A DNA stretch of 64,000 nt from the NCBI GenBank assembly GCA_028288725.1, contig JAQGIC010000072.1, positions 1 to 64,000 on the forward strand, written 5' to 3'. The DNA is from Rhodospirillales bacterium (GTDB taxonomy: Bacteria > Pseudomonadota > Alphaproteobacteria > ATCC43930 > CGMCC-115725). The notes beneath the pieces were generated by a model that was not told where the DNA came from, searched no databases, and saw nothing but the letters and a program-made list of their open reading frames with translations. The position numbers and the translations under genes were made by a program. Positions 51,047 to 59,541 of this stretch are shown here, one piece after another (positions within the stretch are counted from its first letter, which is position 1; every line of letters starts with the position of its first letter).

Positions 51047-52309
51047 TCAGGCGAATCCGACGCCGAGCGAGGCGAGTGCTTGCCAATAGCCCGGATAGGT
51101 CTTGGCGACGCAGCCGGGGTCCAGGATGGTGATGCCGTGGGTCTTGAGCCCGGCCAGCGCGAAGCTCATGGCGATGCGGTGGTCGGCGTAGGTCTCGATC
51201 CGCGTCGGCAGGTGCTGACCGGCGAGCGACGGATCGGACGCGACGATCAGGTCGTCGCCGTCCTCGCGGCCGAGGCCCGGCCGGATGCGCGACAGTTCGG
51301 TCGCGAGTGCGGCGACCCGGTCGCATTCCTTGACGCGCAGGTTGGCGATGCCGACGAAGCGGACCGGCGTCGCGTTGAACATCGCCAGCACGGCCAGGGT
51401 CGGCACGGCGTCCTGCATCTGCGCGCCGTCGATGATTGCGGGCAGGTGCGGGAAGGCGGCAATCAACGCGTGGGCCCGGGCGTCGGGTTGCGTAAATGCG
51501 TCGGCCCTGGTGCCCTGATCGATGGCGCCCCCGGTCAGCGCTTCCGCCGCCCAGAGATAGGTGGCCGCCGAGGCATCGGGCTCGACCGCGAAATCACTCG
51601 CGACATAGCCGGTCGGCGCGACCCGCCAGGACGCTTCGCTCGGTCGATCAACTTTGGCACCGAAGCTCGCCATGGCGGCCAGCGTCAGATCCACATAGCC
51701 GCGCGCGCCGATTTCCGGGCCGGTCAAGGCGACCTCGATCGGCCCCCGGCCGCAGGCGGCGGCCATCAGCAGGGCCGAGACATATTGGCTGGACAGGCCG
51801 GCGTCGATCTCGACCCGGCCGCCGGGAAGGGGGCCGCGACCGTGGATCGTGACCGGCGGGCAGCCGGTCTCGGCCGTGGCGTCGACGCCCAGCGTGCGCA
51901 GCGCGTCCACCAGCGGTCGGATCGGCCGCTTGCGCATGTGCGGATCGCCGTCGACCACGACCGTGCCCTCGACCATGGCGGCGGCGGCGGTTAGGAACCG
52001 CGTCGCGGTGCCGGCATTGCCGAGGAACAGCGGCCGGGCCGGCGCGCCCAACCGACCCGTGCCGGTGACGGTGAAGCTGGTCGCGTCCGGCTCCTCGACG
52101 CGCACACCCATCTCGCGCAGTGCCTCGGCCATGCGGGCGGTATCGTCGCTCTTGAGCGCACCGGTCAGGCGGCTGGTGCCGTCGGCGAGTGCCGCCAGCA
52201 GCAGCGCGCGGTTGGTGATGGATTTCGAGCCCGGCGGGGCCACGCGGCCGCGCAACGGGCGCGTCGGCGGAATGATGGTCAGTTCACTGCGGTCGAGGAG
52301 GGAAGTCAT
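51047..52309 (-). CDS. aroA: 3-phosphoshikimate 1-carboxyvinyltransferase (EPSP synthase)
   Basis: 420 aa from ATG at 52309 (TTG at 52315 is also possible). Motifs are GRVAPPGSKSITNRALLLAA, LFLGNAGTATRFLTAAAAMV, DGDPHMRKRPIRPLVDALR, LSSQYVSALLMAA and LRVKECDRVAALATEL. It makes EPSP in the shikimate pathway. In the glyphosate loop Gly100 and Thr101 correspond to E. coli Gly96 and Thr97, while Phe105 replaces Pro101. A family C repeat lies upstream, between this gene and the RAM-domain gene on the same strand. Confidence 0.95.
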   Translation of the reverse strand: MTSLLDRSELTIIPPTRPLRGRVAPPGSKSITNRALLLAALADGTSRLTGALKSDDTARMAEALREMGVRVEEPDATSFTVTGTGRLGAPARPLFLGNAGTATRFLTAAAAMVEGTVVVDGDPHMRKRPIRPLVDALRTLGVDATAETGCPPVTIHGRGPLPGGRVEIDAGLSSQYVSALLMAAACGRGPIEVALTGPEIGARGYVDLTLAAMASFGAKVDRPSEASWRVAPTGYVASDFAVEPDASAATYLWAAEALTGGAIDQGTRADAFTQPDARAHALIAAFPHLPAIIDGAQMQDAVPTLAVLAMFNATPVRFVGIANLRVKECDRVAALATELSRIRPGLGREDGDDLIVASDPSLAGQHLPTRIETYADHRIAMSFALAGLKTHGITILDPGCVAKTYPGYWQALASLGVGFA

Positions 52310-52330
52310 CTGCAAACCCGGCCTTTTAAG

Positions 52331-52440
52331 CCGTCATTCCCGCGGAGGGAATCCAGCAAGAGCCGCGTCTGCGGCGACATAGTTCTTTTCCGCGCTGCCG
52401 CGCGTAAGCGCTGGATTCCCGCGTTCGCGGGAATGACGGA
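52331..52440. repeat. Family C palindromic repeat between aroA and the RAM-domain gene
   Basis: 110 bp with inverted ends CCGTCATTCCCGCG (52331) and CGCGGGAATGACGG (52439). It shares with the copy at 27252-27367 the inner stretches AGCCGCGTCTGCGGCGACA and CCGCGCTG-CGCGCGTAAG, and thus the whole element, not only the ends. Confidence 0.9.
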
Positions 52441-52445
52441 ACAGG

Positions 52446-52703
52446 CTAATGCGACTTGTCTTCCGAGAACGCCTTGTAGGCGATGACCGTGAAGGTGTCC
52501 TTCACGCCCGGCAGGGTCTGCAGCTTCTCGGTGACGAAGCGGCCGATATCGGTCTCTTCGTCCAGATAGCACTTCATCATCAGGTCCCACTGGCCCGAGG
52601 TCGAATAGACCTCGGAGACCTGCTCGACCGCCTGCACGGCCTCGTCGGCCACGATATAGGCCTTGCCGAGGTCGCACTTCACATTGACGAAGATGGTCTT
52701 CAT
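52446..52703 (-). CDS. Stand-alone Lrp/AsnC ligand-binding (RAM) domain protein
   Basis: 85 aa containing only the RAM/Lrp effector domain: MKTIFVNVKCDLGKAYIVAD, VSEVYSTSGQWDLMMKCYLD, and LPGVKDTFTVIAYKAF at the C-terminus. The helix-turn-helix half of Lrp/AsnC regulators is missing, and no degraded HTH is visible upstream because the helicase gene ends 14 bp away. Such proteins form decamers that bind amino acids. Being between the helicase gene and aroA, it may sense an amino acid linked to aromatic synthesis; that is speculation. Confidence 0.9.
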   Translation of the reverse strand: MKTIFVNVKCDLGKAYIVADEAVQAVEQVSEVYSTSGQWDLMMKCYLDEETDIGRFVTEKLQTLPGVKDTFTVIAYKAFSEDKSH

Positions 52704-52717
52704 GGTCGCACCGGAAC

Positions 52718-54301
52718 TCAGGCGCCGCGGGCGCTGATCTTGACCGGCCGGGCGAGGAAGGCCGGCAGATGATCGCCGAAGCCCACGACGCGCTCATCAT
52801 CTTCCTCGTCGCGTCGGCGATGGTGGCCGCGGGCGTTCGAGATCGGCGTGATCGTCGCGGTGTTGGCATTGGTCGGGCCGCCCATCTGAATGGGGGCGGG
52901 GCCGGACCGATCCGGACGCGGCTCATGCTTCGCGGGCTTGCGATCGCGATCGCGGCTGCGCTCGCGCTTCGCCGGACGCTCGGCGGCGACCTCATGTTCG
53001 ACTACGGTCTCGACCGGCTGCTCGACGACCGCTTCCACGGCCGCTGGCGCCGTCTCATGGCGCGTGGCACCCCGACGCGGACGCTCGCCGCGACCGGCGG
53101 ACGCGCCGCCGCGACCGCTGCCTTCGCTCCGACCGCCACGACGACGCGGGGCATCGTCGGCATCGAATTCCGGATGCTCGAACCCTTCGACCGCCAGCAC
53201 GGGGATCGGCTGATTGATCAGCCGCTCGACCGCCCGCAGCGCCTTGCCTTCTTCCGGCGTGGCGATGGTGAAGGCACGGCCCTGGTTGCCGGCGCGGCCG
53301 GTGCGGCCGATACGGTGGACATAATCCTCGGGATGGATCGGCACGTCGAAATTGAACACATGGCTCAAGCCCTGCACGTCGAGCCCGCGGGCCGCGACAT
53401 CGCTCGCGACCAGGATGCGGACCTCGCCGGCGCGGAACTTGTCGAGCGTCGCCGTGCGCAGCGACTGCGCCAGATCGCCATGGATCGGCAGCGCGTCGAA
53501 GCCGTGGCGAGCCAGCGACTTGTGCAGGATATCGACGTCTTTCTTGCGATTGCAGAAGATGATCGCGTTCTTGACGTCTTCGGTCTCGATGAACTTGCGC
53601 AGCAGGCGGCGCTTTTCCTCGGCGAACACGACGCTAACCGATTGGGTCACGGTGATCGCGGTCGTCGCCGGCCGGGCGACGGTGATTTCCTTGGGATTGG
53701 TCAGGAACGCGTCGGCCAGGCGGCGGATTTCCGGCGGCATCGTCGCGGAGAAGAACAGGGTCTGTCGGATCTTGGGCAGCAGCGAGACGATCCGCTCGAT
53801 ATCCGGAATGAAGCCCATGTCGAGCATGCGGTCGGCTTCGTCGATCACCAGGATGCGCACGTCCGACAGCAGGATCTTGCCGCGGTCGAACAGGTCCATC
53901 AGGCGACCCGGCGTGGCGATCAGCACATCGACGCCGCGATCGAGCTTGCGCTCCTGGTCGGAGAAGCTCTCGCCGCCGATCAGCAGGGCCATGGTCAGCT
54001 TATGCTGCTTGCCATAGGTCTCGAACGCGTTCGAGACCTGGGCGGCCAGTTCGCGCGTCGGCTCCAGGATCAGCGTGCGCGGCATGCGCGCCCGGGCCCG
54101 ACCCGAAGCCAGGATGTCGATCATGGGGAGCGTGAAGCCCGCCGTCTTGCCCGTGCCCGTCTGGGCGCAGCCCAGCACGTCCCGCCCCTGGAGAACATAG
54201 GGGATGGCCTGCTCCTGGATCGGCGTCGGCGTGGTGTAGCCGGCGTCGGTGATAGCTTTCAGCAGGTCCGGCGAGAGACCAAGGTCAGCAAAGTCGGTCA
54301 A
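52718..54301 (-). CDS. DEAD-box RNA helicase (RhlE type)
   Basis: 527 aa if it starts at TTG 54301, giving the family-typical start TDFADLGLSPDLLKAITDAG; the frame is open to TTG 54382 and has no ATG in this part. Helicase motifs are complete: Q motif TPTPIQEQAIP, I AQTGTGKT, Ia PTRELA, II DEAD in VIDEADRML, III SAT, and VI HRIGRTGRAG. The C-terminal 140 residues are low-complexity, rich in Arg, Gly, Glu and Pro, and probably bind RNA. It unwinds short RNA duplexes. Confidence 0.94.
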   Translation of the reverse strand: MTDFADLGLSPDLLKAITDAGYTTPTPIQEQAIPYVLQGRDVLGCAQTGTGKTAGFTLPMIDILASGRARARMPRTLILEPTRELAAQVSNAFETYGKQHKLTMALLIGGESFSDQERKLDRGVDVLIATPGRLMDLFDRGKILLSDVRILVIDEADRMLDMGFIPDIERIVSLLPKIRQTLFFSATMPPEIRRLADAFLTNPKEITVARPATTAITVTQSVSVVFAEEKRRLLRKFIETEDVKNAIIFCNRKKDVDILHKSLARHGFDALPIHGDLAQSLRTATLDKFRAGEVRILVASDVAARGLDVQGLSHVFNFDVPIHPEDYVHRIGRTGRAGNQGRAFTIATPEEGKALRAVERLINQPIPVLAVEGFEHPEFDADDAPRRRGGRSEGSGRGGASAGRGERPRRGATRHETAPAAVEAVVEQPVETVVEHEVAAERPAKRERSRDRDRKPAKHEPRPDRSGPAPIQMGGPTNANTATITPISNARGHHRRRDEEDDERVVGFGDHLPAFLARPVKISARGA

Positions 54302-54517
54302 GGGCGTTTCGATCCCCGGTTCAAAAACAAGTGTGCGAGCGTGAATAGCGCTGTAATTGGTCCGGTTTGGAGCAAAAGTCAAAGCAGATCATTGCTCCTC
54401 CAAGGAAGCCCAGCCATGCGAACGTCGATTCGTCGTTGAACTCGGGGTCGGCTGCCCGTCACATGGCGCCTTGTCCACGGCGCCGGTGCAGGACCGGCGT
54501 GGCGGCGGGAGGCTTCC

Positions 54518-55216
54518 ATGGCAGAAAAGCAACGGCTCTTACTTTTACCCGGGCTGTTGTGCGACGCGGCGCTCTGGCAGTTCCAAAGCGAGGCGTTGGC
54601 TGACATTGCCGAGGTGACGGTCGCGGATTTCACCCGGTCGGACTCGATCGCCGCCATGGCGGAGGACGCGCTCGCCGCGGCGCCGGACCGCTTCGCGCTC
54701 GCCGGCCTGTCGATGGGCGGCTATGTGGCGCTCGAGATCATGCGGCGGGCACCCGACCGGGTGACCCATCTGGCGTTGCTCGATACCTCCGCGCGGCCCG
54801 ATACGCCCGAGTTGACCGAGCGGCGCAAGGCGCTGATCGAACTCGCGTCCCATGGCAAGTTCAAGGGCGTCACGCCGCGCCTGCTGCCCCTGCTACTGCA
54901 CAAGGCCCATCAGTTTCCGCCCTTGAGCGACATCGTGATCGAGATGGCGGCCCGCATCGGCCAACCGGCCTTCATCCGCCAGGAGACCGCGATCATGGGG
55001 CGGCAGGATAGCCGACCCTTCCTCAAGGACATCAAGGTGCCCACCCTGGTGCTGGTCGGGGAGGACGATCAACTGACGCCGGTTCACCTGCACGAAGAGC
55101 TGGCAGACGGCATCAAGGGCTCGGAATTCCAGATCATCGCCCGGTCAGGGCATCTGACCCCGCTGGAACAGCCGGACATGGTCAATCGGGCGCTGTTCGA
55201 TTGGTTGACCGCCTGA
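54518..55216 (+). CDS. Alpha/beta-hydrolase
   Basis: 232 aa. The nucleophile elbow is GLSMGG (Ser about 69) in FALAGLSMGGYVALEIMRRA; the acid is in LVLVGEDDQLTP and the histidine in IARSGHLTPLEQPD. The length and the cap-poor layout fit a small esterase or lactonase of the RsbQ/PcaD-like group. It overlaps the following MFS gene by one base (TGATG), suggesting coupled expression and perhaps a joint detoxification role. Substrate unknown. Confidence 0.88.
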   Translation: MAEKQRLLLLPGLLCDAALWQFQSEALADIAEVTVADFTRSDSIAAMAEDALAAAPDRFALAGLSMGGYVALEIMRRAPDRVTHLALLDTSARPDTPELTERRKALIELASHGKFKGVTPRLLPLLLHKAHQFPPLSDIVIEMAARIGQPAFIRQETAIMGRQDSRPFLKDIKVPTLVLVGEDDQLTPVHLHEELADGIKGSEFQIIARSGHLTPLEQPDMVNRALFDWLTA

Positions 55217-56484
55217 TGAGCACGCTCCACGCGACCGCCGTCGCCAGCCCGCATCCGGGCATGGGCTTTCGCCAGTTCGTGGCGCTGATCGCCGCGATCA
55301 TGGCCGTCAACGCGCTGGCGGTCGACACCATGCTGCCGGCCCTGCCGCAGATCGGCAATTCCATCGGCATTCCGACCGAAAACGCCCGGCAATGGGTCGT
55401 GACCGCCTATCTGCTGGGCTTCGGCGTGGCGCAGATCGTCTATGGACCGCTCGCCGACCATTTCGGCCGCAAGCCGGTCCTGCTGGTCGGTCTCGCCGCC
55501 TATACGATCTTCAGCCTGGCGGCCGGCCTGTCGATCTCGTTCGAGATGATGTTGGTCGCGCGCGTGCTCCAGGGCATCGCCGCGGCCTCGTCGCGGGTGC
55601 TGGTCATCTCGATCGTGCGCGACTGCTATTCGGGCCGGAAGATGGCGCGGGTAATGTCGCTCGCCTTCATCGTGTTCCTGGCCGTGCCGATCCTGGCGCC
55701 GTCGATCGGCCAGATCATCATGCTGGTCCTGCCCTGGCGCGCGATCTTCGTCGGCCTCGCGCTGTTCGGCGCGCTGGTCTTCATCTGGGCGGCACTCCGC
55801 CTGCCGGAGACGCTGCATAGCGAGGATCGGGTCGCGACCTCGGTCGCGAGCATCGCCCATGCCTTCCGCTTGACGCTCTCGAGCCGGATCGCGGTCGGCT
55901 ACATGCTGGGTCAGACCCTGATGTATGGCGCGCTCGTCGGCTTCATCAATTCGGCCGAGCAGATCTTCGTCGACGTATTCGAAGCGCCGCGCCTGTTCAC
56001 CACGATCTTCGCGCTGGCCGCCAGTTTCATGGGCTTGTCGTCGCTGCTGAACGCCCGCATCGTCGGTCGGTTCGGGACGCGGGTGATCTCGCATACCGCG
56101 CTCATCGGCTACATCCTGGTCAGCGCCCTGCACGCGACCGTCGCGATCAGCGGGCACGAGACGCTCTGGAGCTTCGCGCTGCTGCAATCCTGCATGATGT
56201 TCTGCTTCGGTCTCGTCGGGCCGAACTTCGGCTCGATGGCGATGGAGCCGCTCGGCCATGTCGCCGGCACCGCCTCGTCGGTCCAGGGCTTCGTCAGCAC
56301 GGTCGGCGGCGCGCTGGTCGGGTTCTACATCGGCCAGCATTTCGACGGCACGGTCATCCCGCTGACGCTCGGCTTCACGCTCTGCAGCGCTGCAGCGCTC
56401 GTCGTCGTGCTGGTGACCGAGAAGGGCAAGCTGCTCCAACCGACCGCCGGCGGCATCGCCAGCGTCGCCGATGGCGGGCACTAG
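55216..56484 (+). CDS. Bcr/CflA-type MFS multidrug transporter
   Basis: 422 aa, 12 membrane segments. The Bcr/CflA (DHA1) marks are NALAVDTMLPALPQIGNSIG, QIVYGPLADHFGRKPVLLVG (motif A), and QGIAAASSRVLVISIVRDCY (motif B region). It starts at ATG 55216, sharing a base with the stop of the hydrolase gene. A family A repeat begins at its stop codon. Confidence 0.92.
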   Translation: MSTLHATAVASPHPGMGFRQFVALIAAIMAVNALAVDTMLPALPQIGNSIGIPTENARQWVVTAYLLGFGVAQIVYGPLADHFGRKPVLLVGLAAYTIFSLAAGLSISFEMMLVARVLQGIAAASSRVLVISIVRDCYSGRKMARVMSLAFIVFLAVPILAPSIGQIIMLVLPWRAIFVGLALFGALVFIWAALRLPETLHSEDRVATSVASIAHAFRLTLSSRIAVGYMLGQTLMYGALVGFINSAEQIFVDVFEAPRLFTTIFALAASFMGLSSLLNARIVGRFGTRVISHTALIGYILVSALHATVAISGHETLWSFALLQSCMMFCFGLVGPNFGSMAMEPLGHVAGTASSVQGFVSTVGGALVGFYIGQHFDGTVIPLTLGFTLCSAAALVVVLVTEKGKLLQPTAGGIASVADGGH

Positions 56485-56558
56485 TGGGTAAAATCAGACG
56501 GATTCATCGTCTGATTTTACCACAACTCATTGGTCTGGTGGACCGATCGGATCACTAG
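56481..56558 (+). repeat. Family A palindromic repeat, internally deleted copy
   Basis: 78 bp with CTAGTGG at 56481 and CACTAG at 56558. It has the ATCAGACGGAT/ATCGTCTGAT hairpin and both outer ends, but lacks the second (ACGCTTG) hairpin present at 12732 and 23908. The left CTAG contains the stop codon of the MFS gene. Confidence 0.85.
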
Positions 56559-56654
56559 GCTAGAAGGTTACCAACGGGGAACGCCCGCCTAAGTGCATGC
56601 GACACCGCGCGATTTCCAAGGCGGTATTGCGAGCGCCACCGAAGTGAGCCACCA

Positions 56655-58313
56655 CTAACCCTCGGTCCTGACCCGGCTGCGCAGCAGCTCGCCCTGTTCC
56701 TTCAGGACCGGATAGGCCGCCGCCGCGACCAGGTGGGCATTCACCCGCTTCAGGTCCCGGATCAGGTCCAGATGCAGGGAGCTGGTTTCGGCTGAGGTGC
56801 TGCCGCCGGTGCGCAGGCGGGCGAAATGGGCCTGGGACGCCGCCGCCTCGATATCGCGAAATGCTTCCTTCTCGTCGACCAGCAGGCGCGCGGTCCGGGC
56901 ATCCTCGGTCATGAACACCGCGCTGGATGAGCGTAGATTGCGGCAGAGCCGCTCGATCATGGCCAACACCTCTGCCTGGCCGTCCTTGGACAGCCGCAGG
57001 CCGCGCTTCAGCTGCCGATTGACGATGCCCAGGATGTCGCGGCCCAGCACCTCGCCGGCATGCTCGATATTCGTGGCGAAGGTCAGGATTTCCAGCAGGC
57101 GCTTGTTGTCGCCGTTCGACATGGATTCCGGATCGAACGCCGCCAGATATTCCTCGATGGCGGTATTGAGGCCGTTGAGCATGTCGTCGATCCGCTTGGT
57201 TTCGGCGATCTTCATCCGGTCGCCTTTTTCCACCACTTCGGACGCGCTGCGCAGCATGGCCTCCAGCCCGTCGGCCATGCGCAGCGCCTCGCGCGCAGCA
57301 CCGGCGAGTGCGACCGACGGGATCTCGCGCGCGGCCGGGTCCAGATAGAGCGGCAGCGCCGGATCGGCCGCGTCGAGCCGGTTCGGGACCCAGCGGCGCA
57401 GCAGCCGCGAGAACGGCTCCAGGAATGGGAAGAACAGTAAAGCCAGCAGGATGTTGAAGGCCGTGTGGAAATCGGCCACGGCGCGCGACGCGTCGGGCTC
57501 GATCGACATCAGGGCCGGACCGATCCAATCGAGGCAGGACAGCGCCACGACGCAGCCGATCAGGCGATTGAGCAGATTGCCCAGCGGCACGCGCTTGGCG
57601 GCCGGGTCATTGCCGGCCGCCCCTTCCAGCACCGGATTGATCGCGGTGCCCAGATTGGCGCCCAGCACCAGGGCGAAGGCGGCATGGGGCGGAACGGCGC
57701 CGGTGGCGGCGAAGGACATGATCAGCAGGATCACCGCGACGCTCGAATGGGCCGCCCAGGTCAGCGCCGCCGAGACGAGCACGGCCACGAACGGCACGGT
57801 CGCGACTATGCCCAGCAGCAGGCGGAAGCTCGGCACATCCTCGAACGGGGCCAGCACATGCAGGAGCTGACTGAGCGCGATCAGCATCAGCCCCAGGCCG
57901 ATGCCGACCCGGCCCAGATCGCGCGTCCGGGTCATGGTGCCGCGCCGGAACATCAGTACGCCGATCAGCACGAACAGAGGCGCCACGCGGGACACGTCGA
58001 ACGACAGCACCTGCACGATCAGCGTCGTGCCGACATTGGCGCCCAGCATGACGGTCAGGCCCGAGACCAGATCGATGAAGCCGCCCGCGGCGAACGAGGA
58101 GACCATCAGCCCGGTTGCCGTACTGCTCTGCAGGATCGCGGTCACGCCCATGCCGGCCAGGAACGCCTTGAAGCGGTTGCCGAGTGCTGCACCCAGGATG
58201 CGCCGCAGATCGGGGCCGAAGGTTCGCTGGATGCCGGTTTGCACCATATGGACGCCCCACAGCAGGAGCGCGATCGAACCAGCGAGATCGATGAAGGTGA
58301 GGGTGGTATCCAA
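56655..58313 (-). CDS. Na/Pi cotransporter family protein with PhoU-like domain
   Basis: 552 aa. The N-terminal half is an Na/Pi symporter with the duplicated motifs GMGVTAILQSSTATGLMVSS and GANVGTTLIVQVL in repeat 1, and AAHSSVAVILLIMSF and GANLGTAINPVLEGA in repeat 2 (the QSSTATG / HSSVAV pair). After about residue 330 comes a cytoplasmic PhoU-like helical domain (SEVVEKGDRMKIAETKRIDD, then NIEHAGEVLGRDI). It probably imports phosphate with sodium. The upstream gene is divergent. Confidence 0.9.
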   Translation of the reverse strand: MDTTLTFIDLAGSIALLLWGVHMVQTGIQRTFGPDLRRILGAALGNRFKAFLAGMGVTAILQSSTATGLMVSSFAAGGFIDLVSGLTVMLGANVGTTLIVQVLSFDVSRVAPLFVLIGVLMFRRGTMTRTRDLGRVGIGLGLMLIALSQLLHVLAPFEDVPSFRLLLGIVATVPFVAVLVSAALTWAAHSSVAVILLIMSFAATGAVPPHAAFALVLGANLGTAINPVLEGAAGNDPAAKRVPLGNLLNRLIGCVVALSCLDWIGPALMSIEPDASRAVADFHTAFNILLALLFFPFLEPFSRLLRRWVPNRLDAADPALPLYLDPAAREIPSVALAGAAREALRMADGLEAMLRSASEVVEKGDRMKIAETKRIDDMLNGLNTAIEEYLAAFDPESMSNGDNKRLLEILTFATNIEHAGEVLGRDILGIVNRQLKRGLRLSKDGQAEVLAMIERLCRNLRSSSAVFMTEDARTARLLVDEKEAFRDIEAAASQAHFARLRTGGSTSAETSSLHLDLIRDLKRVNAHLVAAAAYPVLKEQGELLRSRVRTEG

Positions 58314-58467
58314 AGGAACGGGAGCTCCGATCGTCGAGGGCAGAATCGCTAGTTTAAGGCGATCAAGGCGAATTGAAACGCGTTTCTATGGACTCAAGGA
58401 AGTCACGGCCGGACGAGGGCGAATCGCGGCATGTTGGCGCACCATCATCAGTAAGGAGTCCGATCCC

Positions 58468-58926
58468 ATGCGATATCCCCTGCTGGCGCTGGGCGCCATG
58501 GCGCTGGTCGCCCCCGTCATGGCTTCGGCTCAGACCGCGCCCGACCATCCGCACTACACCAAGGCGCTGACCGATCTGCGGCTTGCCCGCGCGCTGCTCA
58601 TGGTGCCCGACGATACCGGCGCCAAGAAATTCGCGGCGACGGCGGTGAGTGACATCGACCAGGCCATGGCCGAGATCAAGCACGCCTCGATCGACGACGG
58701 AAAATCGCTCGACGATCACCCGCCGATCGACGCGAACGTGTCCCATCGCGATCGGCTGCACGAGGTTCAGGCGCTGATCGAAAGCGCCAGCCGCGATCTG
58801 AATGCCGAGGAGGACGACAAGAAGGCGCTGGGCTGGCGCGCCAAGGCGATCAAGGACGTCGCCGACGCCCATGCCTTCGTGCTGGCGGCCGAGAACAATG
58901 AGAAGGACGTAAAGAAGAAGTCTTAG
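58468..58926 (+). CDS. Secreted helical protein of unknown function
   Basis: 152 aa from ATG at 58468 with AAGGAG 9 nt upstream. A clear signal peptide (RYPLLALGAMALVAPVMASA-QT) precedes a helical domain: HYTKALTDLRLARALLMVPD, FAATAVSDIDQAMAEIKHAS, LHEVQALIESASRDLNAEED, and a lysine-rich end. No catalytic motif was recognised; the helices suggest a small periplasmic bundle of the kind often annotated as hypothetical. It is divergent from the Na/Pi transporter gene. Confidence 0.85.
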   Translation: MRYPLLALGAMALVAPVMASAQTAPDHPHYTKALTDLRLARALLMVPDDTGAKKFAATAVSDIDQAMAEIKHASIDDGKSLDDHPPIDANVSHRDRLHEVQALIESASRDLNAEEDDKKALGWRAKAIKDVADAHAFVLAAENNEKDVKKKS

Positions 58927-58932
58927 CGCGAT

Positions 58933-59541
58933 TTAGAGGTCGAGTAGGATTTCCCGCTCGCCCAGCGCCGCGCGGAAGCGCGCCGTATCGGTGAACAGGA
59001 TGCCGTCGAAGCCGAGCGCCATCGCGGCATCCACGTTCTCGGCGCGGTCGTCGATGAAGATCGCGTCTTCCGCCCGGCAGCCCTCGAGTTCCAGCACCCG
59101 CCGGAACGAGTCCGGAGCGGGTTTTGTCAGGCCCAGCTCGTGCGACAGATAGGCGTGATGGCCATGGGCCAGCACCGGGTAATGCGCGGTCACATGCGCC
59201 CAGTGCGCCGCATTGGTGTTCGAAAAGAACACGGTGCGATAGCGCGCGGCCAGCACGCGGATGATCGGCTCCATCGCGGGCTCCTCGCTGAAATGGCTGC
59301 TCCAGATCGCGAGGAAGGCGTCGTAACGGGCTGAGAAGCCGTAGTCTTCGATCAGGCGCAGGTGAAGGCCGGCGATATCGAGGCGGCCGGTGCCGACGAT
59401 CTGGTCATGCGTGCCGTCGGCGAGGCGCGGCCGGGCCTCGATCGGATCGGCGCAATAGGCCGCCAAACGGTCGAGCAGCAGCCCGTTGTCGTGGCGGATC
59501 AACACGCCGCCCACGTCGAAGATGAAGGTCGGCGGGGTCAT
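58933..59541 (-). CDS. HAD-superfamily phosphatase (YihX-like)
   Basis: 202 aa. HAD motifs: I FIFDVGGVLIRHD with the nucleophile aspartate at residue 9, II FFSNTNAAHW, III lysine in LGLTKPAPDSF, and IV IFIDDRAENVDAA. The single-helix cap of subfamily I places it near YihX and epoxide-hydrolase-type HADs. The substrate is unknown, probably a sugar phosphate or similar. Its start overlaps the GNAT stop by 4 nt. Confidence 0.88.
   Translation of the reverse strand: MTPPTFIFDVGGVLIRHDNGLLLDRLAAYCADPIEARPRLADGTHDQIVGTGRLDIAGLHLRLIEDYGFSARYDAFLAIWSSHFSEEPAMEPIIRVLAARYRTVFFSNTNAAHWAHVTAHYPVLAHGHHAYLSHELGLTKPAPDSFRRVLELEGCRAEDAIFIDDRAENVDAAMALGFDGILFTDTARFRAALGEREILLDL

Noticed and set aside
27252-52440. 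Repeated palindromic segments as a possible CRISPR array
   Set aside because: The copies are dispersed over tens of kilobases, not regularly spaced, and have no spacers between short direct repeats.
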